NCBI GenBank assembly: GCA_965197865.1
Contig: CBDANZ010000004.1
Coordinates: 569,313-633,312, forward strand
Source of the DNA: CBDANZ01 sp965197865
GTDB lineage: Bacteria; Acidobacteriota; Vicinamibacteria; Vicinamibacterales; CAVVIG01
DNA: 64,000 nt
Direction of reading: 5' to 3'
Shown one piece after another: positions 8,998 through 17,720 of this stretch. The first letter of the stretch is position 1; each line of letters begins with the position of its first letter. The notes under the pieces were generated by a model. The model searched no databases and was not told where the DNA came from. It saw only the letters and a program-made list of their open reading frames with translations. The translations under genes were made by a program, and so were the position numbers.

Positions 8998-9933
8998 TCT
9001 GACCTTTGTCCGGAAGTAATCGATCGTCTTGGCCAGTCCTTCCTCGAGCGGAACGTTCGGCTCCCACTGCAACAGCGTTCGCGCGCGGGTGATGTCCGGC
9101 TGACGGACTCTGGGATCGTCGGTGGGCAGCGGCTTGTAGACGATGCGACTCTTCGAGCCGGTCATCCGAATGATGGTGCGCGCAATCTCCTCAATGGTCA
9201 TTTCATACGGGTTGCCGAGGTTCACCGGATCGTTCACCTCTGACCGCATCAGTCGGATGATGCCGTCCACCAGGTCGCTGATGTAGGTGAAGCTGCGCGT
9301 CTGCTTGCCGTTGCCGAAGACGGTCACGTCTTCGTTCTGTAGCGCCTGCGAGATGAACGTCGGAACAGCCCGTCCGTCGTTGACACGCATTCGGGGCCCA
9401 TACGTGTTGAAGATGCGCGCGATCTTCGTGTCGAGGCCGTGGTAGCGGTGGTAGGCGACCGTCATCGCTTCGGCGAAGCGCTTGGCTTCGTCGTACACGC
9501 CTCGCGGTCCGATCGGATTGACATTGCCCCAGTACGTCTCCTTCTGCGGGTGCTCGAGCGGATCGCCGTACACCTCGGAGGTCGACGCGAGCACGAAAGT
9601 CGCGTACTTGGCCTTCACGAGGCCGAGCGCCTTGTGCGTGCCGAGCGCGCCGACCTTGAGCGTGGGGATGGGCAGCTCGAGGTAATCGATCGGGCTGGCC
9701 GGGCTCGCCCAGTGCAGGACGAAATCCACTGGGCCGTCGATATTGATGTAGTTGGTGACGTCGTGCTTAACGAACGTGAAGTCGCGCGTCGCCAGATGCG
9801 CGATGTTCGCCACGTCACCCGTCGTCAGCAGGTTGTCGACCCCGATCACCTCGCAGCCGTCGTCGAGGAGGGCCTCCGAGAGGTGCGAGCCGATGAACCC
9901 CGCCGCACCCGTGATGACGACGCGCTGTTTCAT
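8995..9933 (-). CDS. UDP-glucuronate decarboxylase (UDP-xylose synthase)
   Basis: A 312-residue extended short-chain dehydrogenase from ATG 9933 (a TTG three codons earlier is possible). It has the NAD-binding 'GAAGFIGSH' near the N-terminus, the UXS-type '[18 protein letters not shown]', '[14 protein letters not shown]', '[11 protein letters not shown]', and the catalytic 'YDEAK'. UXS converts UDP-glucuronate to UDP-xylose. Its substrate would come from the ugd product encoded at 20.2 kb. It is the last gene of the minus-strand exopolysaccharide operon. Confidence 0.9.
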   Translation of the reverse strand: MKQRVVITGAAGFIGSHLSEALLDDGCEVIGVDNLLTTGDVANIAHLATRDFTFVKHDVTNYINIDGPVDFVLHWASPASPIDYLELPIPTLKVGALGTHKALGLVKAKYATFVLASTSEVYGDPLEHPQKETYWGNVNPIGPRGVYDEAKRFAEAMTVAYHRYHGLDTKIARIFNTYGPRMRVNDGRAVPTFISQALQNEDVTVFGNGKQTRSFTYISDLVDGIIRLMRSEVNDPVNLGNPYEMTIEEIARTIIRMTGSKSRIVYKPLPTDDPRVRQPDITRARTLLQWEPNVPLEEGLAKTIDYFRTKVR

Positions 9934-9943
9934 GACGCTCAAC

Positions 9944-10002
9944 TCTCAGCCGGCGCCTCTCTGTTCTCAGCTGAGAGCCGGTAGCTGAGAGCTGTCAGCT
10001 TT
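9944..10002. repeat. CTCAG/CTGAGAG word palindrome between two operon genes
   Basis: The words 'CTCTCAG', 'TCTCAGCTGAGA' and 'GCTGAGAGC' fill the gap between the sugar transferase and UDP-xylose synthase genes and can fold on themselves. The same words occur in the der linker and upstream of the GT4 gene at 18797. Confidence 0.6.
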
Positions 10003-11439
10003 CTAGTAGGCGTGCTTATGGAAGAAGCCCCTGCGAAGCGTGAGCCACATGATCTTCAGATCGAGGCGGACCGACCAGTTCTCGATGTAGTACAGGTCGT
10101 ACTCGATGCGCTTCTCGAGCGGCGTGTTGCCGCGCCAGCCGTTCACCTGCGCCCAACCCGTGAGCCCCGCCTTCACCTTGTGGCGCAGCATGTACTGCGG
10201 GATCTTGTGCTTGAACTGTTCGACGAAATGCGGACGCTCAGGCCGAGGCCCGACAATTGACATGTCGCCGCGCAGCACGTTCCACAGCTGCGGCAGCTCG
10301 TCGAGGTTGGAACGGCGCAGGAAGCGCCCGAACGGAGTCACCCGCGGATCGCCAGGCCTGGTCCACACCGGTCCCGTGTCGCGCTCCGCATCGTCGTACA
10401 TCGAGCGGAACTTCAGGATTGAAAAGGACTTGCCGTCCAGCCCCATTCGCTCCTGGCGGTAGAAGACCCGGCCACGCGAGGTGAGCCTCACCAGCAGCGC
10501 GACCAGGCCGAACGGAACCAGCAGCACCATGAGCGCAAGGGCGGAGATGGTGATATCAATCAGGCGCTTGACCGTGCTGTTTAGGCCCTGCAGCGGCACG
10601 TCGTTGATGTTGATGACCGGCACGCCGTCGAGGTCTTCGAGGCGCGCGCGCAGTGCAATCACCTGAAGCAGGTCGGGAACAACCTTCACGTCGACCATCT
10701 CGCGGCTGGTGCTGTCGAGCAGCTCGAGCATGCGGACGTGCTGGTCGGGCGGCAGCGCGACGTAGAGATGGTCGACCGCTTCGCGCGACGTGATTTCGGC
10801 GGTCTCGTCGAGCGTGCCGAGCAGCGGCAGCCCGCGGTAGCCGAGATGATCGCCGCCCGCGCGATCGTCGACGAAGCCGACGATCTGGTATCCGAGCTCC
10901 CGGTGCTCGAGGATCTTGTCGGCCACCAGCCGGCCGAGCTCGCCGGATCCGGCGATGAGAACGCGTTTGAGCCCGATGCCGGCGCGCCAGCGCCGCTCGA
11001 GGATTCCACGCACCAGCTCCCTCGACGAAAACGTCAGGATGACATTCAGGACCAGGAAGATCGCCCACACGAACTGTGAGACCTGGTACGCACCGGCGTT
11101 TCTGGCGGTTTGGCTCGCGAAATAGGTCTGCACGTACAGCGTGCCGATGATGCCGAAAACGACAGCGAGGATGCTGCCGACGAAGACAGCGAAAAAGTCG
11201 TCCACTCGCGAACGGCCGCGCCGGAGACGATAGAGGCCCTGTAGCTGGAAGCCGAGCGGCACGAACACGGCAATGAACGGCAGCAGGTTGATGTACTGCC
11301 CCAGCGGAGGCAGGCCCCTGGTGATGGGAATCAGGCCCGTGTAGAAGCGCAGCGCGTAGGCGATGATGAAGGCGGAGATTCCGAGGAGAACGTCCGAAGC
11401 AAGGTGAAATGCGACGAGAAGCCGGTTATGGCGAATCAT
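10003..11439 (-). CDS. Exopolysaccharide polyprenyl-phosphate sugar-phosphotransferase (WcaJ/WbaP type)
   Basis: A 478-residue membrane enzyme from ATG 11439, five bases after the upstream gene's stop; the frame is open further upstream but overlaps that gene. N-terminal transmembrane helices (about 10-160), a central Rossmann-like region ('VLIAGSGELGRLVADKILE') and the C-terminal bacterial sugar transferase domain: 'KRLIDITISALALMVLLV', 'FYRQERMGLDGKSFSILKFR', 'LRRSNLDELPQLWNVLRGDM', 'SIVGPRPERP'. It starts the repeat unit by moving a hexose-1-phosphate, often glucose or galactose, from its UDP-sugar onto undecaprenyl phosphate. Confidence 0.92.
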   Translation of the reverse strand: MIRHNRLLVAFHLASDVLLGISAFIIAYALRFYTGLIPITRGLPPLGQYINLLPFIAVFVPLGFQLQGLYRLRRGRSRVDDFFAVFVGSILAVVFGIIGTLYVQTYFASQTARNAGAYQVSQFVWAIFLVLNVILTFSSRELVRGILERRWRAGIGLKRVLIAGSGELGRLVADKILEHRELGYQIVGFVDDRAGGDHLGYRGLPLLGTLDETAEITSREAVDHLYVALPPDQHVRMLELLDSTSREMVDVKVVPDLLQVIALRARLEDLDGVPVININDVPLQGLNSTVKRLIDITISALALMVLLVPFGLVALLVRLTSRGRVFYRQERMGLDGKSFSILKFRSMYDDAERDTGPVWTRPGDPRVTPFGRFLRRSNLDELPQLWNVLRGDMSIVGPRPERPHFVEQFKHKIPQYMLRHKVKAGLTGWAQVNGWRGNTPLEKRIEYDLYYIENWSVRLDLKIMWLTLRRGFFHKHAY

Positions 11440-11443
11440 GGCT

Positions 11444-12580
11444 TCAGCCCAGACTCTCGCCCCTCGACGAGGCTCGGGCGAGGCTGAGCTCGTCGCGAAC
11501 CAGTCCCTCCATCTCGTCCCCAAACCGCTCGCGGCTGAATCGCTCCGCGTGGCGTCGAATGACGGCCGGGTCGAAGCGGCGACTGGTCACACGGGCGATG
11601 GCCTCGGCAAACGCGTCCGCCAGCGGCTCGTCCACGAGTAGGCCGGTTTCCCCGGGCACGACGGTCTCGCGCGCACCGCCCCGCCCGAGCGCGACAACGG
11701 GGCGACCGCAGGCCTGCGCTTCGAGCGGGACGATGCCGAAGTCTTCCTCGCCCGGCAAGAGCAGCACGGTCGAACGGCGGTACAAGTCACGAATCTCCTC
11801 GTCTGATCGGCGTCCAAGAAACTGTGTATTGGGCGTCGCGCGACGCTCGAGCGCTCCCCGCTCCGGCCCCTCGCCCACAATCTTCAGCGGCAGGCCGGCA
11901 GAGACGCAGGCATCCATGGCCAGCTCAACGCACTTATAGGGCACGAGCGCCGACACGACCAGCGCATAGCGCAAAGACGGAGCGCCGTCGGGGTGAAAAA
12001 AGACGGTGTCGACCGGGGGATACACGACCGTGGCCTCGCGATTATAGTATCGGGCGATCCTGCCTGCAACGTGATGGGAAATAGCGACATATCGGTCCAC
12101 ACGGTTCGACGTGTCGCGGTCCCACCGGGCGATGTGCGCCATCACGGGTCGCATGATCCGGCTGCCCAACGTTCCGATCCGATCGGGCCCGAAGTACGCC
12201 TCGAACTGGTCCCAGGCGTACCGCATTGGCGTGAGGCAGTAGCAGAGGTGTCGTCCCCGAGGGGGTCTGATAATCGATTTCATGCAGCAGTGGCTGACGC
12301 TCACCACCAGATCGAATCCCTCGAATTCGAATTGCTCCACGGCGCTAGGGAAGAGCGGCAGGTAGTGGCGATACAGCCGCCTGACGAAGGGCAAGTGCTG
12401 AACGAAAGACGTGCGAATCGGCCGGCGCTCGATCACGGGCGAAACCGATCCTGGTAGGTGAACGAGCGCAAAAAGCTCGGCGTCGGGAAACCGTTCGCAG
12501 AGAACCTCGAGGGCCCTTTCCCCGCCCCGCATGCCCGTGAGCCAGTCGTGCACGAGCGCAAGCCTCGGAGGAGCCGACAC
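11444..12580 (-). CDS. Glycosyltransferase family 4
   Basis: 378 residues, starting at GTG 12580 inside the TAGTG overlap with the upstream glycosyltransferase stop. N-terminal GT-B domain 'LALVHDWLTGMRGGERALEV'; C-terminal nucleotide-sugar domain with 'RSTVLLLPGEEDFGIVPLEA', the E-x7-E type element of GT4 retaining enzymes, then 'ACGRPVVALGRGGARETV'. Probably adds one sugar of the exopolysaccharide repeat at the cytoplasmic face. Donor and acceptor cannot be told from sequence. Confidence 0.88.
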   Translation of the reverse strand: MSAPPRLALVHDWLTGMRGGERALEVLCERFPDAELFALVHLPGSVSPVIERRPIRTSFVQHLPFVRRLYRHYLPLFPSAVEQFEFEGFDLVVSVSHCCMKSIIRPPRGRHLCYCLTPMRYAWDQFEAYFGPDRIGTLGSRIMRPVMAHIARWDRDTSNRVDRYVAISHHVAGRIARYYNREATVVYPPVDTVFFHPDGAPSLRYALVVSALVPYKCVELAMDACVSAGLPLKIVGEGPERGALERRATPNTQFLGRRSDEEIRDLYRRSTVLLLPGEEDFGIVPLEAQACGRPVVALGRGGARETVVPGETGLLVDEPLADAFAEAIARVTSRRFDPAVIRRHAERFSRERFGDEMEGLVRDELSLARASSRGESLG

Positions 12581-13764
12581 TACGGGCCTTCTCGCGGGAC
12601 GCGGCGTTTTCCTATCGCGGCGTGGACCGCGTCAGGCCGTGTGTCGCTCACTCGAACCTGGCCGACGTCGCGGTAGATCTCACGGACGCGCTGCACCGAC
12701 TTTTCCCATGAGAAGTGCTGCGAGCGCAGGAGCCCTTTTCTCCGCAGGTCGCACCGAAGCTGTTCGTCGGTGAGCGCCTGATAAATGCCGTCGGCGATCG
12801 CGCTCGGATCGTGAGGATCGACGAGTACTGCGGCGTCGCCGGCCACCTCGGGCAGCGACGAGACGTTCGATATGACGACAGGCGTGCCGCTCGCCATCGC
12901 CTCGAGCGGCGGCAGCCCGAAGCCTTCGTACAGCGACGGGAACACGAACACGCGCGCCAGCCGGTACATGACGGCAAGCGTCTCCTCCGGCAAATAGCCC
13001 AAAAAGCGCACGTACTTGTGAAGCTGGTGTTGGTGGACAGCCCTCCTCAGTGCCGTGTACTTCGAGATCTCGTCGCCGATCAACACGAGCTTCAAGTGAT
13101 CCAGACCTCGCTTGCGGACCAGATCGAAAGCCAGGATTAGCCGATCGAGGTTCTTGTGAGGCCTCACGTTGCCGGCGTACATCACGAACTCGTCGTGAAG
13201 CTGATACCGCTCGCGGACGCGCGCCACATCTTCTTCTCGCGGTTCGACGCTGAAAAGCTCGTCGTACGCGTTATAGATGACCTCGATCTTTTCGGGTTCG
13301 ATGTCGACAAAACGCAGGATGTCGCGTTTCGAACTTTCCGACACGGTCAGGACACGCGTGGCGCGCCGCGACGCCATCCTAATCGACGTTCGGGCGTAGC
13401 TGAACGCCAGCCGGCTCGGGAGGTACTGCGGGAACATCAGGTGGATGCAGTCGTGGATGGTGACAATCGATCGGCACGAGACGAGCGGCGGCACCACGTA
13501 GTGGGGCGCGTGGAACAGCGTCACCCCTTCGCGCCGGAGCGCGAGGGGGATCTTCCACTGCTCGGCGAGCGAATAGTCGCCAGCTGTTTCGGCGACGGGG
13601 TGGAAATTCGGCCCCACGGACGCGAGCGTCGGCCGATCCTTGGGACGGCAGAATAGTACGAACTCAGTTTCACGATCGAGCCGCGCGAGGTGCCGCAGGA
13701 CGTTGCGGATGTAGGTGCCGATGCCGAAGTCGTGCAGCTTCCGCGCGTCGATGCCGATGCGCAC
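12580..13764 (-). CDS. Glycosyltransferase family 4
   Basis: 394 residues from ATG 13764. It begins '[20 protein letters not shown]', the usual N-terminus of GT4 mannosyl- or rhamnosyl-transferase-like enzymes, and carries '[20 protein letters not shown]' and '[20 protein letters not shown]' in the donor-binding domain. The stop shares one base with the next gene's GTG start, so the pair should be translationally coupled. It starts 31 bases downstream of the end of the dead protease gene. Confidence 0.9.
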   Translation of the reverse strand: MRIGIDARKLHDFGIGTYIRNVLRHLARLDRETEFVLFCRPKDRPTLASVGPNFHPVAETAGDYSLAEQWKIPLALRREGVTLFHAPHYVVPPLVSCRSIVTIHDCIHLMFPQYLPSRLAFSYARTSIRMASRRATRVLTVSESSKRDILRFVDIEPEKIEVIYNAYDELFSVEPREEDVARVRERYQLHDEFVMYAGNVRPHKNLDRLILAFDLVRKRGLDHLKLVLIGDEISKYTALRRAVHQHQLHKYVRFLGYLPEETLAVMYRLARVFVFPSLYEGFGLPPLEAMASGTPVVISNVSSLPEVAGDAAVLVDPHDPSAIADGIYQALTDEQLRCDLRRKGLLRSQHFSWEKSVQRVREIYRDVGQVRVSDTRPDAVHAAIGKRRVPREGP

Positions 13765-14177
13765 GAATCGATCATAACAGGGCGAGCCCTTCGATTACCG
13801 CTCCCAACCCAAAAAGTCCAGCCGGTACTTGCGGCGCATGTCGCGGCGAGTACCGGGATAGACGTCGGCTTGCCGCGCCGCCTCTTCGGCGGCGACGACA
13901 CCGTCGCGAATTCAGCCGGACCTCGTCGAACCACGGACCGCAGCCCGGGGTCACGGCGTCTCGCATCGCGCGCGCATCGAAAAGCGCGTACCAGTCACGG
14001 TGGAAAGCGCCGCTAATTGGGCTCTCGTAACAGGACGCGCGGAACTGACGCCACTACGAATCTAGCACGTCGGCCCGGCGCGCGAGCTCGGCCAACTCTT
14101 GCTCGTATGCCTTCGAACCCTCCTCGCGCGCTTGATCGGCCTGCGAGGGCTGCGCTGGCGACAGGCCTCGCAAGTCG

Positions 14178-14181
14178 CTAG
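14178..14181. repeat. CTAG target duplication, left copy
   Basis: Pairs with CTAG at 15709-15712. Deleting everything between plus one copy restores the reading frame ...S-A-T-S-D-L-R... of the interrupted protease gene. Confidence 0.75.
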
Positions 14182-14339
14182 CAGTCCGTGGTGAAAGTCC
14201 GTCTGCATTCGACGAGCGATGCATCCTCGTGGCCTGCGTTGCTCCTCCATCAAATACAGGCGGTATTCTCGGTCGTCGCGCCTTGCCCGCGAGGCGCCTC
14301 GCTCGTCTCGGTGCAGCGCCCGACTTTCACCATGATGGT

Positions 14340-14355
14340 ATGGACTCCTCCCGGT
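14340..14355 (+). repeat. Left subterminal inverted repeat of the IS110-family element
   Basis: ATGGACTCCTCCCGGT, the exact reverse complement of 15683-15698. Confidence 0.85.
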
Positions 14356-14419
14356 TCCGATGCGGCATGATGTGCCGCATCAGCTGATGCCCATCAGCCA
14401 CAACCAGGAGGAAACCGAA

Positions 14420-15448
14420 ATGGATGCTACGACAGTGGCCGTTGACCTGGCAAAGTCCGTGTTCGAGCTGGCGATCGCCAATGCCCGGTGGCGCGTGTGG
14501 TCGCGCCAGCGACTCAACCGCGCACGGTTCGCCCGCTTTCTCGCGCAGACGCCGCCGACCCATGTGGTGGTGGAGGCGTGTGGCACCGCCCACTACTGGG
14601 GGCGGGTTGCCCAGCAACACGGCCATCGCGTCACCCTCGTGCCCCCGGCGTACGTGCGGCCCTACGTGCGGCGCAACAAGACGGACCGGGCGGATGCGGA
14701 GGCGATCCGGTCGGGCGAGATACCCCGTGTCCCGGTGAAGCGGGTCGAGCAGCAAGCGCTCGTGGCGCTGCACCGGGTGCGCGAGCAGTGGATGACGACG
14801 CGGACGGCGCGCATCAATGTGTTACGCGGGCTCTTGCGGGAACAGGGGCTGCTGCTGCCGGCGGGGGCCTGTGCGGCGCTGCGGGCCTTGCCTGTGCTGC
14901 TCGACGAGGCGGCCACCGTGTTGCCGAGGCATCTGCGGCAGGTGCTCACGAGCGTCCACGAGGAAGTGCGGGCGATTGAGGCTCGGATTGCCGGCCTGGA
15001 ACGGGAATTGCGCGCCCTGGCCGACGCCGACCCCGTCGTGATGCGACTGCGGACGATTCCCGGGATTGGGCTGTTGACCGCCACGGCCCTCGTCGGCACC
15101 GTCGGGCACATCCACGCATTCCGGCGCGCGCGCCAGTTTGCCAGCTGGCTCGGCCTGACGCCGCGCGAGTACTCGAGTGGGCAGCGGCGGCGCCTCGGGG
15201 GGATCAGTAAACGCGGGGACGTGTATCTCCGGTGCTTGCTCACCCACGGCGCGCGCGCGGTGCTCGCGTCGGCCCACTGGCGCCGGGCGGCCCAGCAGCC
15301 CCTCACGCGTCTGCACCACTGGGCGATGACGGTGCACGCGCGGCGCGGCTACAACAAAGCCACGATTGCCGTGGCGAACAAACTCGGCCGACTCGTTTGG
15401 GCGGTTTGGCACAAAGATGTGCCCTGCGCACTGCCGGACGCGGCGTAA
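14420..15448 (+). CDS. IS110-family transposase (IS1111 subgroup)
   Basis: 342 residues from ATG 14420, preceded by the strong ribosome site AGGAGG at 14406-14411. The N-terminal DEDD (RuvC-like) domain shows 'VAVDLAKSVFEL' (first Asp), 'HVVVEACGTAHYWGR' (Glu) and 'NKTDRADAEAI' (Asp pair). The C-terminal Tnp20 domain has 'IPGIGLLTATALVGTVG' and the conserved Ser region 'FASWLGLTPREYSSG' with 'GISKRGDVYLR'. The reading frame is intact, so the element may be active. It catalyses insertion guided by an element-encoded RNA in studied relatives. Confidence 0.93.
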   Translation: MDATTVAVDLAKSVFELAIANARWRVWSRQRLNRARFARFLAQTPPTHVVVEACGTAHYWGRVAQQHGHRVTLVPPAYVRPYVRRNKTDRADAEAIRSGEIPRVPVKRVEQQALVALHRVREQWMTTRTARINVLRGLLREQGLLLPAGACAALRALPVLLDEAATVLPRHLRQVLTSVHEEVRAIEARIAGLERELRALADADPVVMRLRTIPGIGLLTATALVGTVGHIHAFRRARQFASWLGLTPREYSSGQRRRLGGISKRGDVYLRCLLTHGARAVLASAHWRRAAQQPLTRLHHWAMTVHARRGYNKATIAVANKLGRLVWAVWHKDVPCALPDAA

Positions 15449-15682
15449 CCCGAGCTACACCTCCACGCGAGATGCTGAGCGAGTGACCCTGACATGGCCC
15501 TTCGGTCCGACCGACACCGCATCAGGCCGATAGCAGCCCTGGCGCTCGACGCCGGCACCACGATTGGCCCGCGGTGCGCGACTATCCATGTTGGCCAGGA
15601 GGCAAAGGCTCTCCACGGACAGGCCGGATATACGACCGCAACCGACGCGAAGGACCGACCGTCACGACCCACTCGCTTGATC
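15449..15682 (+). ncRNA. Candidate bridge/seeker RNA region of the IS110-family element
   Basis: In IS1111-group elements the guide RNA is encoded between the transposase stop and the right end. Here that interval is 234 bases with no reading frame of its own. It contains CCACGGAC at 15613-15620, an 8-base match to the target strand across the insertion junction (CCA|CGGAC). That match is short enough to be chance (my rough estimate is a few per cent), so the call rests mainly on position. Confidence 0.35.
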
Positions 15683-15698
15683 ACCGGGAGGAGTCCAT
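15683..15698 (+). repeat. Right subterminal inverted repeat of the IS110-family element
   Basis: ACCGGGAGGAGTCCAT, the exact reverse complement of 14340-14355. Confidence 0.85.
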
Positions 15699-15708
15699 AT
15701 ACGGACTG

Positions 15709-15712
15709 CTAG
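15709..15712. repeat. CTAG target duplication, right copy
   Basis: Partner of 14178-14181. It lies at the junction of the protease reading frame with the MITE-like element. Confidence 0.75.
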
Positions 15713-16755
15713 TGGCGGACGATGAAGGGGCCGTCGCCGAAACCACAAGTTCTCCTTCGAAGAGCGCTCGCGGATGATCGATCGCGACCGCAAGATTGAG
15801 GCCTTGCCGATCGGTGAACCCCAGGGTGGTGATCCCGACGACCCGTCCGGTTCGATCGATCAGGAGGGCGCCGCTGTTACCTGGGTTGGCCGCGGCGTCC
15901 GTCTGAACGAGCGTGGCACGACCGGCCTGACGCACCGCGCTCACGATGCCGCGTGTGACGGTGTTCTGGAGCAGGCGCAGCGCCGAGCCAATGGCCACCA
16001 CTTCGTGCCCCATACACACCTCGTACGCCGACCCGAGCGAGAGGATCGACTGGGCGCGATCGGGATTCGATACCTTCAGGACCGCGATGTCGACCTCCCG
16101 CGCCCTTGCCTCCACGCGCGCGGACATCGTCTGGCCCCCTGATGCCGCGAATCGTCACAGAGCTGCTGCCCCCGACGACATGAACGTTAGTCAGAAGCGT
16201 ATCCACGGCGACGAAAATCCCGCTGCCCCGGCTGCCGGACGCTTCGACGAGCACGACCGCCGGCATCATGCGGCCGCGTATGTCTTCGGGCGCTGCCATG
16301 GGAGAGGGAACCGATGGGGTCGTCGGCGCGGGAAGAGCAGGCGGAGGTGCGGCGGGCGGCGTCACAGGCGGGGCGGATCCAGCGACTTGGGGTACGACAG
16401 GAAGTTGAGCGGCGGGCTGTGGGGCGGCGTCCCCAGGTGCAGCAGCCGCTGGCACGGGATCGGGCGAGGTCGGAGCCGCACGGTTGAACCAGTACGCTCC
16501 GAACACAACTCCGCCCAGCGCGGCGAAGACGACGAGCGTCGAGGTCAGCCAGGACGGGCGTTCTGACGCCGGTTCGGATCCTATTTTCTGCCGGCGGCTC
16601 CGCGCCGCAGCGGCACACCGCCACGTTCCCCGGCACTCGGCGGCCGCATGAAGCACACGCCCAGCTCATCTAACCAGGTTGTCGGCGCTTCGGGCGGGGG
16701 TGTGCAGGGCGCTGGAAGCCGCTTCATGACCTAGCGGGCCGTCGTTCGCCTCGTG

Positions 16756-16826
16756 GAGCGCAGGTCTTTAGGCCTGCAGAACCTGCGGCGAGCACCGGAG
16801 CGGGTCTGAAGCCCCGCGCTACGTCA
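16756..16826. repeat. GCAGGTCTtTAGgCCTGC palindrome, copy 1
   Basis: Between the GT2 gene and the dead protease gene. 'GCGCAGGTCTTTAGGCCTGC' is followed by 'GCGGGTCTGAAGCCCCGCGC', two stacked palindromes. A relative lies at 31569-31629 in the 5' end of the M50 protease frame. Confidence 0.6.
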
Positions 16827-16844
16827 GAGGTGATGAAATGGCTT

Positions 16845-17660
16845 CTACGTCCGAAACAGCCGCAGATAGACGCGCAGCAGCGGGGCGAGCCGCGGGTGGT
16901 GCTTTTCGTAGAAGGCAAGGTGGCTGCGCCGGTAGGCGGCGCGCGTGGCGGCAGGTGAGGTCGCGGCGGAGCGGCCGCGCAGGTGTACGACTTCGACCGC
17001 CGGCGTGAAGAAGATCTTACGGCCGCGGGCCCGAATGGCCGCGCAGAAGTCCACGTCCTCGGCGTACATGAAGTAGCGCTCATCGAGCAACCCGGCGGCC
17101 TCGGCGTCCGGGCGGCGCACGAGGAGACAAGCGCCACTGACCCAGTCGGGCCAGCGCTCGCCGCGCGTCATCTCTTCGACCCGCCGCGACGCCCAGGGTT
17201 GGCACCGCTCATGCCCGCGAACCAGCCGCTTCTGTCGTAGCTCCGCAAGCGGCGAGATCATTTCTCCGAACGACAGCTCGGCGCGTCCATCTCCATCCAC
17301 CAAACGCGGTCCGACGACGGCGGCCTCGGGGTGCCGCCTCAGTTCTTGCATCAGTTTGTCGATGGCGACGGCCGGTACGACCGTGTCCGGATTGAGCAGA
17401 AGAAGGTTCGTGCCCGTGCTGGCGCGGATCCCGATGTTGTTTGCTGCGGCGTAGCCCCGGTTGTCACCGGACTCAATCACACGCACGCGCAGCCAGCGGC
17501 GCGCCGCGTCCACACTGCCATCGCTCGACTGGCTGTCCACGACAATAATCTCGTGGTCAATCGTCGGCGGCGGGTGGTGAAGCGAGGCAAGGCAGCGTTT
17601 GAGGTCTGCACGAGCGTTAAAGCTCACGATGATGATGGATAGATTAGTCACGGTGAGCAT
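16845..17660 (-). CDS. Glycosyltransferase family 2 (rhamnosyltransferase-like)
   Basis: 271 residues, GT-A fold. It opens 'LSIIIVSFNARADLKRCLAS', then 'HEIIVVDSQSSDGSVDAAR', the donor-site 'NLLLLNPDTVV' (the DxD-type position) and 'VSGACLLVRRPDAEAAGLLD' with 'YFMYAEDVDFCAAIRARG', all typical of WbbL-like GT2 enzymes. Likely adds a sugar, possibly rhamnose, to the lipid-linked repeat unit. It is 60 bases downstream of the GT4 gene on the same strand. Confidence 0.9.
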   Translation of the reverse strand: MLTVTNLSIIIVSFNARADLKRCLASLHHPPPTIDHEIIVVDSQSSDGSVDAARRWLRVRVIESGDNRGYAAANNIGIRASTGTNLLLLNPDTVVPAVAIDKLMQELRRHPEAAVVGPRLVDGDGRAELSFGEMISPLAELRQKRLVRGHERCQPWASRRVEEMTRGERWPDWVSGACLLVRRPDAEAAGLLDERYFMYAEDVDFCAAIRARGRKIFFTPAVEVVHLRGRSAATSPAATRAAYRRSHLAFYEKHHPRLAPLLRVYLRLFRT

Positions 17661-17720
17661 GTCATTGGTCGCGTCGCCCTTCAGGCTGACCCCTTGCGCC
17701 GGTAGTGCCAGCGTCCTCCT

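Larger units (their letters stand above)
14333..15701 (+). mobile_element. IS110-family element, IS1111 subgroup
   Basis: 1369 bases, placed by comparing the two halves of the split target repeat (one base of ambiguity). A 16-base perfect inverted repeat lies inside the ends at 14340-14355 and 15683-15698, leaving 7 bases outside on the left and 3 on the right. That is the layout known for IS1111-group elements such as IS4321/IS5075, which also insert in the terminal repeats of other transposons. No target duplication is needed to explain the junction. Confidence 0.85.
14182..15708. mobile_element. Small non-autonomous (MITE-like) element with IS1182-type ends, split by an IS110-family element
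   Basis: Without the inner element it is about 158 bases: 14182-14332 plus 15702-15708. Its terminal repeats are perfect over 18 bases: 'CAGTCCGTGGTGAAAGTC' at 14182-14199, and its reverse complement made from 14322-14332 joined to 15702-15708. It carries no gene. Seventeen of these 18 bases match the right end of the intact IS1182-type element at 39909-41389, and both are flanked by CTAG. It is therefore probably mobilised by that type of transposase. Confidence 0.8.
13795..16669 (-). pseudogene. Trypsin-like (HtrA-type catalytic domain) membrane protease gene, split by nested insertions
   Basis: Read on the minus strand from ATG 16669: a zinc-ribbon-like start ('CASCGRRVPGNVAVCRCGAE'), one transmembrane helix ('STLVVFAALGGVVFGAYWF'), a Pro/Ala-rich linker, then a trypsin-like domain with His ('LLTNVHVVG'), Asp ('REVDIAVLKV') and Ser ('NPGNSGALLI') all present. 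Lesions: frameshifts near 16584-16587 (T run) and 16135-16139 (C run), a mobile-element insertion between 14181 and 15709, an amber codon at 14054-14056, and a shift near 13915-13935. The far part still reads 'SQADQAREEGSKAYEQELAE', 'GAFHRDWYALFDARAMRDAV' and ends 'VYPGTRRDMRRKYRLDFLGW', stopping with TAA at 13795-13797. The gene sits inside the exopolysaccharide operon, so a sensing or processing role there is possible. Confidence 0.85.
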
